Source of the DNA: CALBPI01 sp038524795
GTDB taxonomy: Bacteria; Pseudomonadota; Gammaproteobacteria; Steroidobacterales; Woeseiaceae
DNA: 64,000 nt
Reading direction: 5' to 3'
Assembly (NCBI GenBank): GCA_038524795.1
Contig: JBCBIJ010000002.1
Coordinates: 372,001-436,000, forward strand
Part shown: one piece after another, positions 42,421 through 51,059 of the stretch
How the letters are laid out: each line of letters starts with the position of its first letter
How positions within the stretch are numbered: position 1 is the first letter of the stretch
Program-made: the position numbers and the translations under genes
Notes under the pieces: generated by a model
Seen by the model: only the letters and a program-made list of their open reading frames with translations
Databases searched by the model: none
Told to the model about the DNA's origin: nothing

Positions 42421-43089
42421 ATGAGTGTCAGTCGTCGACGTTTGATCAAATGGGCTGGCGGGGCCGTGGGCGTAGTCGCTGCGACCGCCGCGGGGGGCGC
42501 GGCGTGGCTTGCCGCGAAAACGCGAGAAACCGAACACGGCTATACCTACCCGGAGTCCGCGGGACTGCTTGAGCCGACGCCCGCCTGCGAAGACAGCGCA
42601 GCGACGATCCCGCAGACGCAGGGGCCCTACTACACACCGAACACGCCGAAGCGCGCGAACCTGCGCGAATCTGACACGGCGGGCACGGCGCTTCTGCTCT
42701 CGGGAAGGATTCTGACGACGGACTGTCGGCCCGTCGCAGGCGCCGTGATCGATGTCTGGAGCTGCGATGCCGAAGGCGTTTACGACAACGAGGGCTTCAC
42801 GTTGCGCGGCCACCAGTTCACAGACGAGAACGGGCGGTTCCGCGTTGAGACCATCAAGCCGGCACCCTACACAGACTTCGGCATCAGCCGTACGCCTCAC
42901 ATTCACGTGAAGCTGCAGGGTCCTGGAACGGCTCTGCTCACCACGCAGCTCTATTTTCCGGGCGAAGCCGGCAACGCCGACGACAGCATCTACGATGAGC
43001 GGCTGCTCATGAGCACGACAGAGCTCGAAGACGGCGGCTTGATCGGTGAGTTTGATTTCGTGCTGGCTGCGGCGAGCGCGCGCGCCTAG
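42421..43089 (+). CDS. Tat-exported intradiol ring-cleavage dioxygenase-like protein
   Basis: 222 residues from ATG 42421 with GGGGGAA upstream; the frame is open back to 41926 but that is antisense to sorA. Tat signal Ser-Arg-Arg-Arg-Leu-Ile-Lys. Core of the protocatechuate/catechol dioxygenase family: Gln-Gly-Pro-Tyr-Tyr, Val-Ile-Asp-Val-Trp-Ser-Cys-Asp-Ala-Glu-Gly-Val-Tyr, Asp-Glu-Asn-Gly-Arg-Phe, Pro-x-Pro-Tyr, and His-Ile-His supplying Fe(III) ligands. Exported members of this fold have poorly known substrates. Ends 1 base before the CadC-like gene end (convergent). Confidence 0.87.
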   Translation: MSVSRRRLIKWAGGAVGVVAATAAGGAAWLAAKTRETEHGYTYPESAGLLEPTPACEDSAATIPQTQGPYYTPNTPKRANLRESDTAGTALLLSGRILTTDCRPVAGAVIDVWSCDAEGVYDNEGFTLRGHQFTDENGRFRVETIKPAPYTDFGISRTPHIHVKLQGPGTALLTTQLYFPGEAGNADDSIYDERLLMSTTELEDGGLIGEFDFVLAAASARA

Positions 43090-43090
43090 A

Positions 43091-45463
43091 TCAACGCTGC
43101 GCGGCCAGCGTTCGATACTCGGTCAAAAGCTGCTCGTTGTCCTCGGCCCAGGCGTCACCCGCGAGTGTCTTGGCTTCCGACATGAACGTCACGGCCTGCA
43201 CCGCGTCGCCGGTCAGATGCGCGTACCGCGCCTGCAACGCCAAGTTGTAAACACTGGGTTCCTGCTCAACGAGGAACCCGAGCATCGAAGCCGCCGCATC
43301 GAGCTCGCCCACATCGAGGTAGATGGACGCCAGACGCTGGGCGATCGGGTAGCGCATGCTCTCGAAACCCGTCTGCTCGACATGGGCCAAACCGCGTTCG
43401 AAATAGTCGCGCGCCAGCGCCGTGTCATCGCGTTCCCAAGCCATATCGCCCGCGTAGCGCATGGCCTCGATGGCGGGCTCAGGTAAGTCGGCTGCCAGCG
43501 CCCTGTCGAGCACGTCGGTAACGCGCTTCTTCGCACTGTCTGTATCACCGCGCTCGATGTCGATGCGCGCGAGCCGCAGCCGCACCTGCAGCGCGCGCGA
43601 CAGATCGTCAATGCGCATGAAAATATTGCCGGCCTCGGTGTAGGTGGCAATCGAGGTGTCGTAACGTTTAAGCGAGCGCTCGGCTGCGCCGCGCTGCGCC
43701 AGGCCCGAGGCGAGGAACAGCTGGTCGTCGGCCTCGCGCGCGATCACGATGGCTTCATCGGCGGCCGTAAATGCGTCCTCGTGCCGCCCTTCGCGTTGGT
43801 ACAAGACGGAGAGGAAATTCAGAATGCGGCCCTGCCCGACGCGGTCGCCGATCTCGCGGCGGATCTCAAGCGACTGCAGGTGCAACGGTTCGGCCTCGCT
43901 AAAGCGGCCCTGGAGGCGCCGCAGGAAACCGAAGTTATTGAGCATCTTCGCTTCGTTGGCCCGGTCACCCAAGGCACGAAAGCTCTCCAGCGCGTCGTCG
44001 AGATGTTGCTCAGCCGCCTCGAGCTCGCCATCGTTCATCGCAATGTTCGCAAGCGTCGACGCGATGGATCCGGGCAACACTTGCCACTCAAGCTGGCGGT
44101 ACTGCAGGGTCGCCTGGGAGAGCCAGTCTTTAGCCCTGTCGAACTGGCGCCGATCCTTGGCCAGGATGGCTGAAGAGATCAACGCGCGACCCAGCGCTTC
44201 CTTGTCACCCGCCGCCGCCGCTGTTGTTCGGCTCTCGCTGTAGGCGGCCGCTGCGATGTCGTAGCGGCCGCCGCGGTGGTGCAGCATACCCAGGCGACGC
44301 AGCACCTCGGCATGCAGACCTGGGTCGGCCAGAACCGAGTCGCGTTGCAACAGCGCGTCGAACGCGGCTTGCGCGACATCCGATTCTCCGAGCTCAAAAC
44401 GGCAGCCCGCGCCCAGCATGCGCGCGCGATCGAGCGCCTCATTGCGCGCCAGCACCACATCGAACAACGGTGCGGCCTCCGCACATCGTCCCTCGAGTGC
44501 CGTCGCCACGGCCCGCGCGTAGGCTTCGTTGATGAACGGGTCTGCGTCGACAGCCTCTGTCGTCCCATCGGGCGCATAGCGGCGCCCCCCGAGCAAGTTG
44601 CTCACGCCCGTGACCATGCCGCGCACGAGTGGCGTACTTTGCGACGATACCATCGTGGTCTCGGCGCGCGGACCCGAGGCGTCGACCAGTGTGTAGCTCA
44701 GTCGCAATCCGCCCACGTTGGCCTCAAGCGACGCGAACAGGACGTGGCTCGCACCAAACGCGCGGCGCAGCCGGGCCGCCTGATCCAGTGCGTCCGGGCT
44801 GTCGATGGCGCCCGACCATCCCGAGTTGTCGACAAAACTGACGACATCCGAGGTCGCCACGGTGTCAACGACATCCATGTCGGTGAAATAGTCGTGGGCG
44901 AGGCCCATCAGGCCCAGTCGCGCCCAGTCGTACTCGGCATGACCGGTGTGATTCGCAATCGGCAGGACTGCCACGCGGACGGCGCCCGCGTCGCTGGACG
45001 CGCCGGGCCAGAGTGCGGTTGCGACAATGGCCACGACTGTCATGGCCGCCAACGCCAGTCCCGCCCGGCGTGGGCCTGGTGCCGCCGCCGCGGGCTCAAC
45101 GGCTTGCGGCTGCGCCTCGATATCGGACCGCGTCTCGGCCGCCGCGAGTGGTGCTACGAACTGGTAGCCGTGGCCGTGCACGGTGCGGATGGCCTGCTGG
45201 GTGTCGGCGTCGTCGCCAACGGCCCGACGCGCTTTCATGATGGCGCGCGTCAGTGCCGTCTCCGAGACGATCATCGGTGCCCAGACCGCGTCCTGGATCT
45301 CATCCTTGTCCACGGCACGGTGGCGCTGCTCGATGAGGAATACGAGCAAGTCGAACACGCGCGGCTGCAGGGACACGGACTCCCCACCCCGCCTTAACTC
45401 CCGCGTACCGACATCGAGTTCGCAGTCCCCGAACCGGTAGCGCGCTGACCCCGTTTCTGTCAC
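43091..45463 (-). CDS. CadC-like membrane regulator: PhoB-type winged helix + TM + TPR repeats
   Basis: 790 residues, GTG start. Winged-helix DNA-binding domain at about 8-105 with the OmpR/PhoB-like Val-Ser-Glu-Thr-Ala-Leu-Thr-Arg-Ala-Ile and Thr-Val-His-Gly-His-Gly-Tyr-Gln-Phe. A transmembrane helix lies at about 134-152, then a FlgO/adenylate-cyclase-like Leu-Pro-Ile-Ala-Asn segment, and TPR repeats fill about 310-780. The layout is of a one-component regulator sensing a periplasmic signal. It is divergent from mddA, and phased GGTCA repeats lie between them. Confidence 0.88.
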   Translation of the reverse strand: MTETGSARYRFGDCELDVGTRELRRGGESVSLQPRVFDLLVFLIEQRHRAVDKDEIQDAVWAPMIVSETALTRAIMKARRAVGDDADTQQAIRTVHGHGYQFVAPLAAAETRSDIEAQPQAVEPAAAAPGPRRAGLALAAMTVVAIVATALWPGASSDAGAVRVAVLPIANHTGHAEYDWARLGLMGLAHDYFTDMDVVDTVATSDVVSFVDNSGWSGAIDSPDALDQAARLRRAFGASHVLFASLEANVGGLRLSYTLVDASGPRAETTMVSSQSTPLVRGMVTGVSNLLGGRRYAPDGTTEAVDADPFINEAYARAVATALEGRCAEAAPLFDVVLARNEALDRARMLGAGCRFELGESDVAQAAFDALLQRDSVLADPGLHAEVLRRLGMLHHRGGRYDIAAAAYSESRTTAAAAGDKEALGRALISSAILAKDRRQFDRAKDWLSQATLQYRQLEWQVLPGSIASTLANIAMNDGELEAAEQHLDDALESFRALGDRANEAKMLNNFGFLRRLQGRFSEAEPLHLQSLEIRREIGDRVGQGRILNFLSVLYQREGRHEDAFTAADEAIVIAREADDQLFLASGLAQRGAAERSLKRYDTSIATYTEAGNIFMRIDDLSRALQVRLRLARIDIERGDTDSAKKRVTDVLDRALAADLPEPAIEAMRYAGDMAWERDDTALARDYFERGLAHVEQTGFESMRYPIAQRLASIYLDVGELDAAASMLGFLVEQEPSVYNLALQARYAHLTGDAVQAVTFMSEAKTLAGDAWAEDNEQLLTEYRTLAAQR

Positions 45464-45484
45464 CCCACGCCTCGATCAGCCATC

Positions 45485-45544
45485 GGTCATCACACCGTCA
45501 GCAAAGGGTCAGAGGGTGGTCACGACTTGTGACCGCGCCTGACC
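45485..45544. promoter_or_regulatory. Phased GGTCA repeats between the CadC-like gene and mddA
   Basis: GGTCA occurs at 45485, 45507 and 45518, with spacings of 22 and 11 bases. The reverse half TGACC occurs at 45530 and 45540. GGTCAC-GACTT-GTGACC (45518-45534) is a palindrome. Eleven-base phasing suits OmpR/PhoB-type winged helices. Confidence 0.6.
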
Positions 45545-45618
45545 CAGACTGTCCCCACGCTTCAAAAGCGCTTTTTTATCAACGGTTAACGCAAACAACC
45601 GACAAAGAGGACAACGAC

Positions 45619-46389
45619 ATGAAACGTGTTGCATTCCTGGCCTATGGCCTGTTCAGCTACGCCGTCTTTTTCGCGTCTTTTCTGTACGCGATCGGCTTCA
45701 TCGGCAATTTCATCGTACCAAAATCGATTGATTCAGTGCCTCAGGCGCCCCTCGGTACAGCCTTGTTCATTAACGCCCTGTTGTTGGGCATTTTCGCCGT
45801 GCAACACAGCGTCATGGCGCGGCCCGCCTTCAAACGCTGGTGGACGCGTATCGTGCCGCCCGCGGCCGAACGCAGCACTTACGTGCTGTTTTCGAGTCTG
45901 GCGCTCATTCTGCTCTTCGCGCTCTGGGAGCCCATGGGCGGCGTTATCTGGTCGATCGCGAATCCGACGGGCCAAGCCATTGCCTGGGGTCTCTACGGCC
46001 TCGGTTGGGTGATCCTGCTCTACGCCACCTTCGCCATCAATCACTTCGACCTGTTTGGTCTGCGCCAAAGCTGGGCGGCATTCCGCGGCCGTGAGCCCGC
46101 GCCGCTCAAGTTCGTGCAGCCCTGGATCTACCGCGTCGTGCGTCACCCGCTGTACGTCGGCTGGCTGCTGATCGTCTGGGCCACGCCCGTGATGACGATG
46201 GCGCACCTCGTGTTCGCGCTGCTCGCAACGGGCTACATTCTTGTCGGCATCCAGCTCGAGGAACGCGACTTGGCCGACATGCACCCTGAGTACCGCAACT
46301 ACAAACAGCGGGTACCCATGCTCGTGCCGTCGCTAAAGCGCCTGTTCCGTCGCGCTGGTGACAGCACGCTGACCGAGGCGCGGCAGTGA
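45619..46389 (+). CDS. mddA: Methanethiol S-methyltransferase MddA-like
   Basis: 256 residues from ATG 45619 (the open frame starts at 45529). Integral membrane protein of the isoprenylcysteine-methyltransferase/NnrU superfamily with five or six helices. MddA-like residues include Val-Pro-Lys-Ser-Ile-Asp-Ser near the start, Gln-His-Ser-Val-Met-Ala-Arg-Pro, Asn-His-Phe-Asp-Leu-Phe-Gly-Leu-Arg-Gln and Arg-His-Pro-Leu-Tyr-Val-Gly-Trp. MddA methylates methanethiol with S-adenosylmethionine to give dimethyl sulfide. Probably regulated by the divergent CadC-like protein. Confidence 0.85.
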   Translation: MKRVAFLAYGLFSYAVFFASFLYAIGFIGNFIVPKSIDSVPQAPLGTALFINALLLGIFAVQHSVMARPAFKRWWTRIVPPAAERSTYVLFSSLALILLFALWEPMGGVIWSIANPTGQAIAWGLYGLGWVILLYATFAINHFDLFGLRQSWAAFRGREPAPLKFVQPWIYRVVRHPLYVGWLLIVWATPVMTMAHLVFALLATGYILVGIQLEERDLADMHPEYRNYKQRVPMLVPSLKRLFRRAGDSTLTEARQ

Positions 46390-46523
46390 GCGCCGCAACA
46401 CTCGCAGCGGGGCGGGCATTGCCCGCCTGGCTGAAACGATTCGGCGCCATCAGCTTCTGGTTTTTCTTTATCAAGGGCTTGCTCTGGATAGCCGCCCCCG
46501 TGGTGTTCTACCACCTGCTGTGA
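46386..46523 (+). CDS. 45-residue membrane protein coupled to mddA
   Basis: GTG start overlaps the mddA stop (GTGA). The protein has a short basic N-terminal part (Trp-Leu-Lys-Arg-Phe-Gly) and then one aromatic-rich transmembrane helix ending Tyr-His-Leu-Leu. Codon use and coupling suggest a real gene. The Lys-Gly-Leu-Leu-Trp pattern resembles other tiny conserved membrane proteins, but I cannot name a family. It may be a subunit of MddA; that is inference. Confidence 0.65.
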   Translation: MSAATLAAGRALPAWLKRFGAISFWFFFIKGLLWIAAPVVFYHLL

Positions 46524-46613
46524 CGACAATCAGAACGGCCGCGGCGCGCCTGGCTCGCCGCGGCCTTCTTGGGTCTGCGCCCCGGAGGTCGGTGCGGTAA
46601 GCTGGCGCCCGCC

Positions 46614-48245
46614 ATGGACTTCGAGTGGGTAGCCGTCAATCTCGGGGACGTCTCCGTCCTCGCGCTCGCGTTTGCGCTCGGGTTCGCTGCGCAATGGGTG
46701 CGTCTGCCTCCCCTTGTCGGCTACCTGGCCGCCGGCTTCCTGTTGGCCACCCAAGGCGTGGCCACGGGCCCGCTGATTGAGAAACTCTCCGACCTCGGCA
46801 TTACGTTGCTGCTATTCACGGTTGGGCTCAAAATCCATCTGAACACGCTTTCCCGGCCCCAGGTTTGGCTCGTGGGCAGCGTCCACATGATCACCACCGT
46901 GGCCGTGGCGGGTGCCTGCCTTTTGCTGCTCACAATGACGGGACTGGGTGTGTTTGCCGGGTTGGATACTCCGGGCATCGCACTGCTGGCCTTTGCGCTG
47001 TCCTTTTCGAGCACCGTCTTCGCCGTAAAGGCACTCGAAGCACGCGGCGAAATGAACGCCCTGCACGGCCAGGTGGCCATCGGCATCCTGATCATTCAGG
47101 ACATCGCCGCCGTCGTTTTTCTGGCCGTGTCATCCGGCAAGCTGCCCTCCGCACTGGCGCTGCTGCTCCTGCTATTGATCCCGCTGCGGCGCGTACTGAC
47201 GGTATTGCTCGACCGCGTGGGCTACGGCGAACTGATGGTGCTGTACGGTTTCCTGCTTGCGTTGGGCGGCGCCGAAGTCTTCGAGCTTGTGCAACTCAAG
47301 GGCGACCTGGGCGCACTCGTGCTCGGCGTGCTCATCGCCAACCATCCCAAGGCCGATGAGCTCGCCAAACGGATGCTGGGCTTCAAGGACCTCTTCCTGG
47401 TCGCTTTTTTTCTCTCGATCGGTCTTGCGGGTGGGCTCAATGCAGAGACAGCGATGATTGGCGTGGCACTCACGCCATTCGTACTGCTCAAGGCGACCGG
47501 GTTTTTCATGCTGCTCACGCGCTTCCGTCTGCGCGCGCGCACCGCGTTGCTGGCGGCAAACCATCTTGCGAACTACAGCGAGTTCGGACTCATCGTCGCC
47601 GCCATCGGGGCCTCGCTGGGCTTGATCAGCACGCAATGGCTCGCCGTGATCGCCGTTTCGCTGTCGCTGTCCTTCGTGCTTGCCGCCCTGCTCACTGCGC
47701 GCACGCACGGGCTCTATGTCCGCTTCGGGCAGGCAGTGCGGCGCTGGCAGCACGCCGAACGCCTGCCCGATGATCGGCTGCTGGACATCGGCGACGCACG
47801 CATCGTCATCGTGGGCATGGGGGGTGTGGGTACGGCGGCCTACGACGAGGTAAGGCGTACGGCCGGAGAAGCCGTCGTGGGTATCGACATCGACCCTGTA
47901 ACGGCGCGCAACCATGTTGAGGCCGGCCGGCGCGTCATGCTGGGCGATCCCAGCGACGCCGATTTCTGGGACCGCGTCCAGGCGACCCACCGCCTGGAGC
48001 AGGTCTTGCTCGCGCTACCAAAGCTGCGCACGACGCTGTCCGTACTGCGCCGGCTCGAGGAGATTGACTTTCGCGGGCTCAAGGCGGCACTGGCAAAGTT
48101 GCCCGACGAAGCCGAGGAATTGCAGGCGCATGGGGCCAGTACGGTCTACAACATGTACACCGAAGCCGGAACGGCGTTTGCCGCGCACGTGGAGGCCTAC
48201 GCAGACGCTTCGCTCGCGCCTGAAAGGGATCACGCCGGCACCTGA
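46614..48245 (+). CDS. Kef/YbaL-type cation:proton antiporter with TrkA-N domain
   Basis: 543 residues from ATG 46614. The N-terminal ~380 residues form a CPA2 antiporter: Val-Gly-Tyr-Leu-Ala-Ala-Gly-Phe, Leu-Phe-Thr-Val-Gly-Leu, Phe-Ser-Ser-Thr-Val-Phe, Ile-Gln-Asp-Ile-Ala-Ala-Val. The C-terminal ~140 residues form an RCK/TrkA-N domain with Gly-Met-Gly-Gly-Val-Gly and an acidic Asp-Ile-Asp-Pro. Inner-membrane K+ or Na+ exchange for H+, gated by nucleotide binding. No KefF/KefG partner is adjacent. Confidence 0.88.
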   Translation: MDFEWVAVNLGDVSVLALAFALGFAAQWVRLPPLVGYLAAGFLLATQGVATGPLIEKLSDLGITLLLFTVGLKIHLNTLSRPQVWLVGSVHMITTVAVAGACLLLLTMTGLGVFAGLDTPGIALLAFALSFSSTVFAVKALEARGEMNALHGQVAIGILIIQDIAAVVFLAVSSGKLPSALALLLLLLIPLRRVLTVLLDRVGYGELMVLYGFLLALGGAEVFELVQLKGDLGALVLGVLIANHPKADELAKRMLGFKDLFLVAFFLSIGLAGGLNAETAMIGVALTPFVLLKATGFFMLLTRFRLRARTALLAANHLANYSEFGLIVAAIGASLGLISTQWLAVIAVSLSLSFVLAALLTARTHGLYVRFGQAVRRWQHAERLPDDRLLDIGDARIVIVGMGGVGTAAYDEVRRTAGEAVVGIDIDPVTARNHVEAGRRVMLGDPSDADFWDRVQATHRLEQVLLALPKLRTTLSVLRRLEEIDFRGLKAALAKLPDEAEELQAHGASTVYNMYTEAGTAFAAHVEAYADASLAPERDHAGT

Positions 48246-48356
48246 TGCTTCGTGGCAAACGAATGATAATTCGGCAAAGCCGAACTAAAAGACCTCCTAA
48301 ATACGACATAGATTGAGCGACAATAGTGGCGAGCGCACTGTCCTGAGGACACCACC

Positions 48357-49283
48357 ATGAAGCGATTCGCCAACATCGCGTTGATCGTCGAGCCCGATGC
48401 GGACAACAAGGCCGCCCTGCACCGTGCCGCCTCTTTGGCCGCGCGCAACCGCGCCAAGCTCACCGTCATGGCCGTGGCACCCGAGCTCGGCCCCATCGCC
48501 AACGACGCGTTGCGCGAGGCCGTCGCCAACGGCACGCGCGAAGAACTACGCCACCTCGTGTCGCAGGCACCCGACTACCTACCGGACATCCACACCCAGC
48601 TCATCGAGGGCGCGACACCCATCGATGTGATTCGCGCGGTGGTCGTGCACGGTTACGACCTTGTCATCAAGGCCACGGAACCGACGGAGTCGGCGGCTGA
48701 GACTCTGGGTCCATTCGACAAGAAGCTGCTTCGCAAGTGTCCCTGCCCCGTGTGGCTGGTTCGCGATGACGGCCCTGCGCGGTACGAGCGCATTCTGGTC
48801 GCGATCGACTACCGCCCGGAAAACGACGGCAACGACGCCCTCAACCGCCAGCTGCTGGAGATGGCGGCATCACTGGCGAGCATGGAGGGCGCGCGGCTGC
48901 ACGTTGCGCACGCCTGGCGCTTGCAGGGGGAGGACACGTTGCGCTCGTCGCGAACGGGTCTGCCCGCCGTCGAGGTCGATGAACTTGTTCGTGCCGAACG
49001 TACTGTGCACCAGACCTGGCTCGCCAACGTGGTTGCAAACGATTGCCCCTCACTAGACGGCGCGCACGAACCTGAGCGACACCTGATCGAGGGCGCCGCG
49101 CGGACCGTGGTACCCCAGCTCGCGACCACCATCGACGCACAGCTTGTCGTGATGGGCACTGTGGGTCGCACCGGGATTCCGGGCTACTTCATCGGCAACA
49201 CAGCCGAGGCGATTCTGGGGCGGATTGACTGCGCCATCATGGCCGTCAAGCCACCGGGCTTCCTGAGCCCCGTCGTCAGCTAG
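48357..49283 (+). CDS. Tandem universal stress protein (UspE-like)
   Basis: 308 residues, two Usp domains (about 1-140 and 150-300). The second carries the ATP-binding signature Met-Gly-Thr-Val-Gly-Arg-Thr-Gly-Ile-Pro-Gly-Tyr-Phe-Ile-Gly-Asn-Thr-Ala-Glu; the first lacks it. TGAGGA lies 7 bases before the ATG. The 3' end overlaps the GST gene by eight bases (convergent). Confidence 0.92.
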   Translation: MKRFANIALIVEPDADNKAALHRAASLAARNRAKLTVMAVAPELGPIANDALREAVANGTREELRHLVSQAPDYLPDIHTQLIEGATPIDVIRAVVVHGYDLVIKATEPTESAAETLGPFDKKLLRKCPCPVWLVRDDGPARYERILVAIDYRPENDGNDALNRQLLEMAASLASMEGARLHVAHAWRLQGEDTLRSSRTGLPAVEVDELVRAERTVHQTWLANVVANDCPSLDGAHEPERHLIEGAARTVVPQLATTIDAQLVVMGTVGRTGIPGYFIGNTAEAILGRIDCAIMAVKPPGFLSPVVS

Positions 49284-50040
49284 CCGTCGTACGGCCGCGG
49301 TGTTGCGCATACATCGCGCGCACCCAGCGGGCCGTGGGACGCTCGGCCCAGCGCGCGACGTCGGCATCATGCAGCGGTGGCGACGCGATCACGCCGTGCA
49401 GGGGATGGTCAGGCGGTCGCACCGCGGGCGCCAGCAGACTCGCGGCCGCAATGTCGGCGCGCGAAAACTGATCGCCGGCCAGATAGGGCCGTCCATCCGC
49501 TAGCAAGCCGTCTAGCCAGTCGAACTCGCGTTCCAGCGCGTCACGGCTGTCCTCGCGTTGCGCAGGTCCCAGGTCCATGCCTCGCGCCATGAGTCTGCAA
49601 ATCGTGCCCCAGCCTGCAAACAGCTTGAGCCGCTGCGGCAACGACTGCTCCTTCATGAAGATCGAGCGCACCGCCTTTGGCTGCGTCAGGATCGCTTCGG
49701 AGTAGAAGTGTCGACGTGAGTGCACACCCGCAACATCGTCGAGCCGACTTTCAATGCCTGCGATCGTGTCGCGGGTGGCCTCCGTCGAAAGCACGGGACC
49801 ATCGCCCGTTGCTGCCTGCTCGGCCCAGGTCACCACTGCGGCCGAGCCTTGCACGGGCCCCGCATCGGTCAGCAAAAACGGCAAGCCACCGCGGCGCAGG
49901 CCATGTTCTCGTGCCAGCTTGAGGTGAGCGCCTGGCGCGAGCACCTGCACACGGTACGGCACCCCGAGATAGTCAAATGCCCATCGGGCTTTCTCGCAGT
50001 AGTGGGAAATCGTGAAGACGTTGAGGATGGCCTGCGTCAT
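49276..50040 (-). CDS. Glutathione S-transferase-family protein
   Basis: 254 residues from ATG 50040. N-terminal thioredoxin fold with Ser-His-Tyr-Cys-Glu-Lys-Ala-Arg-Trp near the start and Gly-Gly-Leu-Pro-Phe-Leu-Leu around residue 50, followed by an all-alpha C-terminal domain with Gly-Asp-Gln-Phe-Ser-Arg-Ala-Asp-Ile. Conjugates or reduces with glutathione in the cytoplasm; substrate unknown. Confidence 0.88.
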   Translation of the reverse strand: MTQAILNVFTISHYCEKARWAFDYLGVPYRVQVLAPGAHLKLAREHGLRRGGLPFLLTDAGPVQGSAAVVTWAEQAATGDGPVLSTEATRDTIAGIESRLDDVAGVHSRRHFYSEAILTQPKAVRSIFMKEQSLPQRLKLFAGWGTICRLMARGMDLGPAQREDSRDALEREFDWLDGLLADGRPYLAGDQFSRADIAAASLLAPAVRPPDHPLHGVIASPPLHDADVARWAERPTARWVRAMYAQHRGRTTAS

Positions 50041-50061
50041 GGTGCGTATGGTCGCACAATT

Positions 50062-50092
50062 AAAAAGAGCGGCCCCGCTAGTGCGAGGCCGC
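50062..50092 (-). terminator. Rho-independent terminator of the spondin-domain gene
   Basis: On the minus strand the stem GCGGCC/GGCCGC, with an inner CGC/GCG pair around TAGT-like bases, is followed by TCTTTTTAATT. It lies 34 bases beyond the spondin stop codon and before the GST gene. Confidence 0.82.
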
Positions 50093-50125
50093 CCCGTCTG
50101 ACCGCTTTGATCAAGAGCGTGGAGA

Positions 50126-50884
50126 TCAGTAGCGGCGATCAGAACGAACTCGCTCGATGACGATCTTCGCAACCGGGTCAGCCCAGTTGTGGACACGCGA
50201 GACGAGATCGTTGTCACCCACGACACCTTGGTGCGGGATCACGATACCGTTCTCGCCCAGCGCCGGGTTGCTTTCACCCGTACCCGCGTCGTCCGACGAC
50301 ACACCAATTAGGCCCTGGCACGGCGGCACGATGTCGGCGAAGTCCTCCGTGTTCTGCTCCGTGCGGGTCTCGTAGCCGCGCGCGAGGATCGTGGTTCTGT
50401 TTCGCGGCAGGCGAATCGTGTTGATGCCCGTGAAGCCGTCGTTCGTGCAGATCAGCATGCTGACGAACGAGATGTGGGTGCGGCGCGTCAGCGTCGTAAA
50501 CTCAAACGTCGCCTGGCTGTCAAACGGCGTGCCGCCAGGGTTGGACGCAGGCACGATGGGTGCCGTGCCTTCGATCACTTCACTCACGTTGGGGTCTCCG
50601 GACAGCGCGGCGACGAGCGGTGCGTTGTTGCCGTTTTCAGCGATCTGACGTACGCCTTCGCTGGCAGGCGTGCCCAGTGCGAAAACGTTAGCGCGTGGGT
50701 TATGCACCGCGATGACCGGCGGCGTAAACGGCTGGCCCGTCGTCAGGTTGGTGATCGTGATGCGATAGGTCTCGCCGCCGAAAAAGGTCCGGTCGGCAGA
50801 GGCCGTCGGCAGGGTAATGATCGCGACGGCGATGACGGCCGCCACATTGGCCAGTCTGCGGCCCTTGGATTGAAACAGTTTCAT
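50126..50884 (-). CDS. Secreted spondin-domain protein
   Basis: 252 residues. Signal peptide ends Pro-Thr-Ala-Ser-Ala-Asp. Matches bacterial Spondin_N proteins: Tyr-Arg-Ile-Thr-Ile-Thr-Asn-Leu-Thr-x-Gly-Gln-Pro-Phe-x-Pro-Pro, Ala-Val-His, and Ser-Met-Leu-Ile-Cys-Thr-Asn-Asp-Gly-Phe. Possibly a cell-surface or matrix protein; bacterial function unknown. Divergent from the MscS gene and followed by its own terminator. Confidence 0.82.
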   Translation of the reverse strand: MKLFQSKGRRLANVAAVIAVAIITLPTASADRTFFGGETYRITITNLTTGQPFTPPVIAVHNPRANVFALGTPASEGVRQIAENGNNAPLVAALSGDPNVSEVIEGTAPIVPASNPGGTPFDSQATFEFTTLTRRTHISFVSMLICTNDGFTGINTIRLPRNRTTILARGYETRTEQNTEDFADIVPPCQGLIGVSSDDAGTGESNPALGENGIVIPHQGVVGDNDLVSRVHNWADPVAKIVIERVRSDRRY

Positions 50885-51059
50885 GGTTGCGCTCCCTTGC
50901 GAGTGGGGGTTGTGAACAGTGCCGGGACACAGTGGCGCCCAATGTTCACGAAAGGATCACGCGCAGGTGACCGACTCATCACAGCGTCACGGCAGCGCAT
51001 GGAGTGTGCGAAGCGGCCGCGTTAAGCTCCCGAGCCTGAGGGCTGGACAGGGGTGCAAC

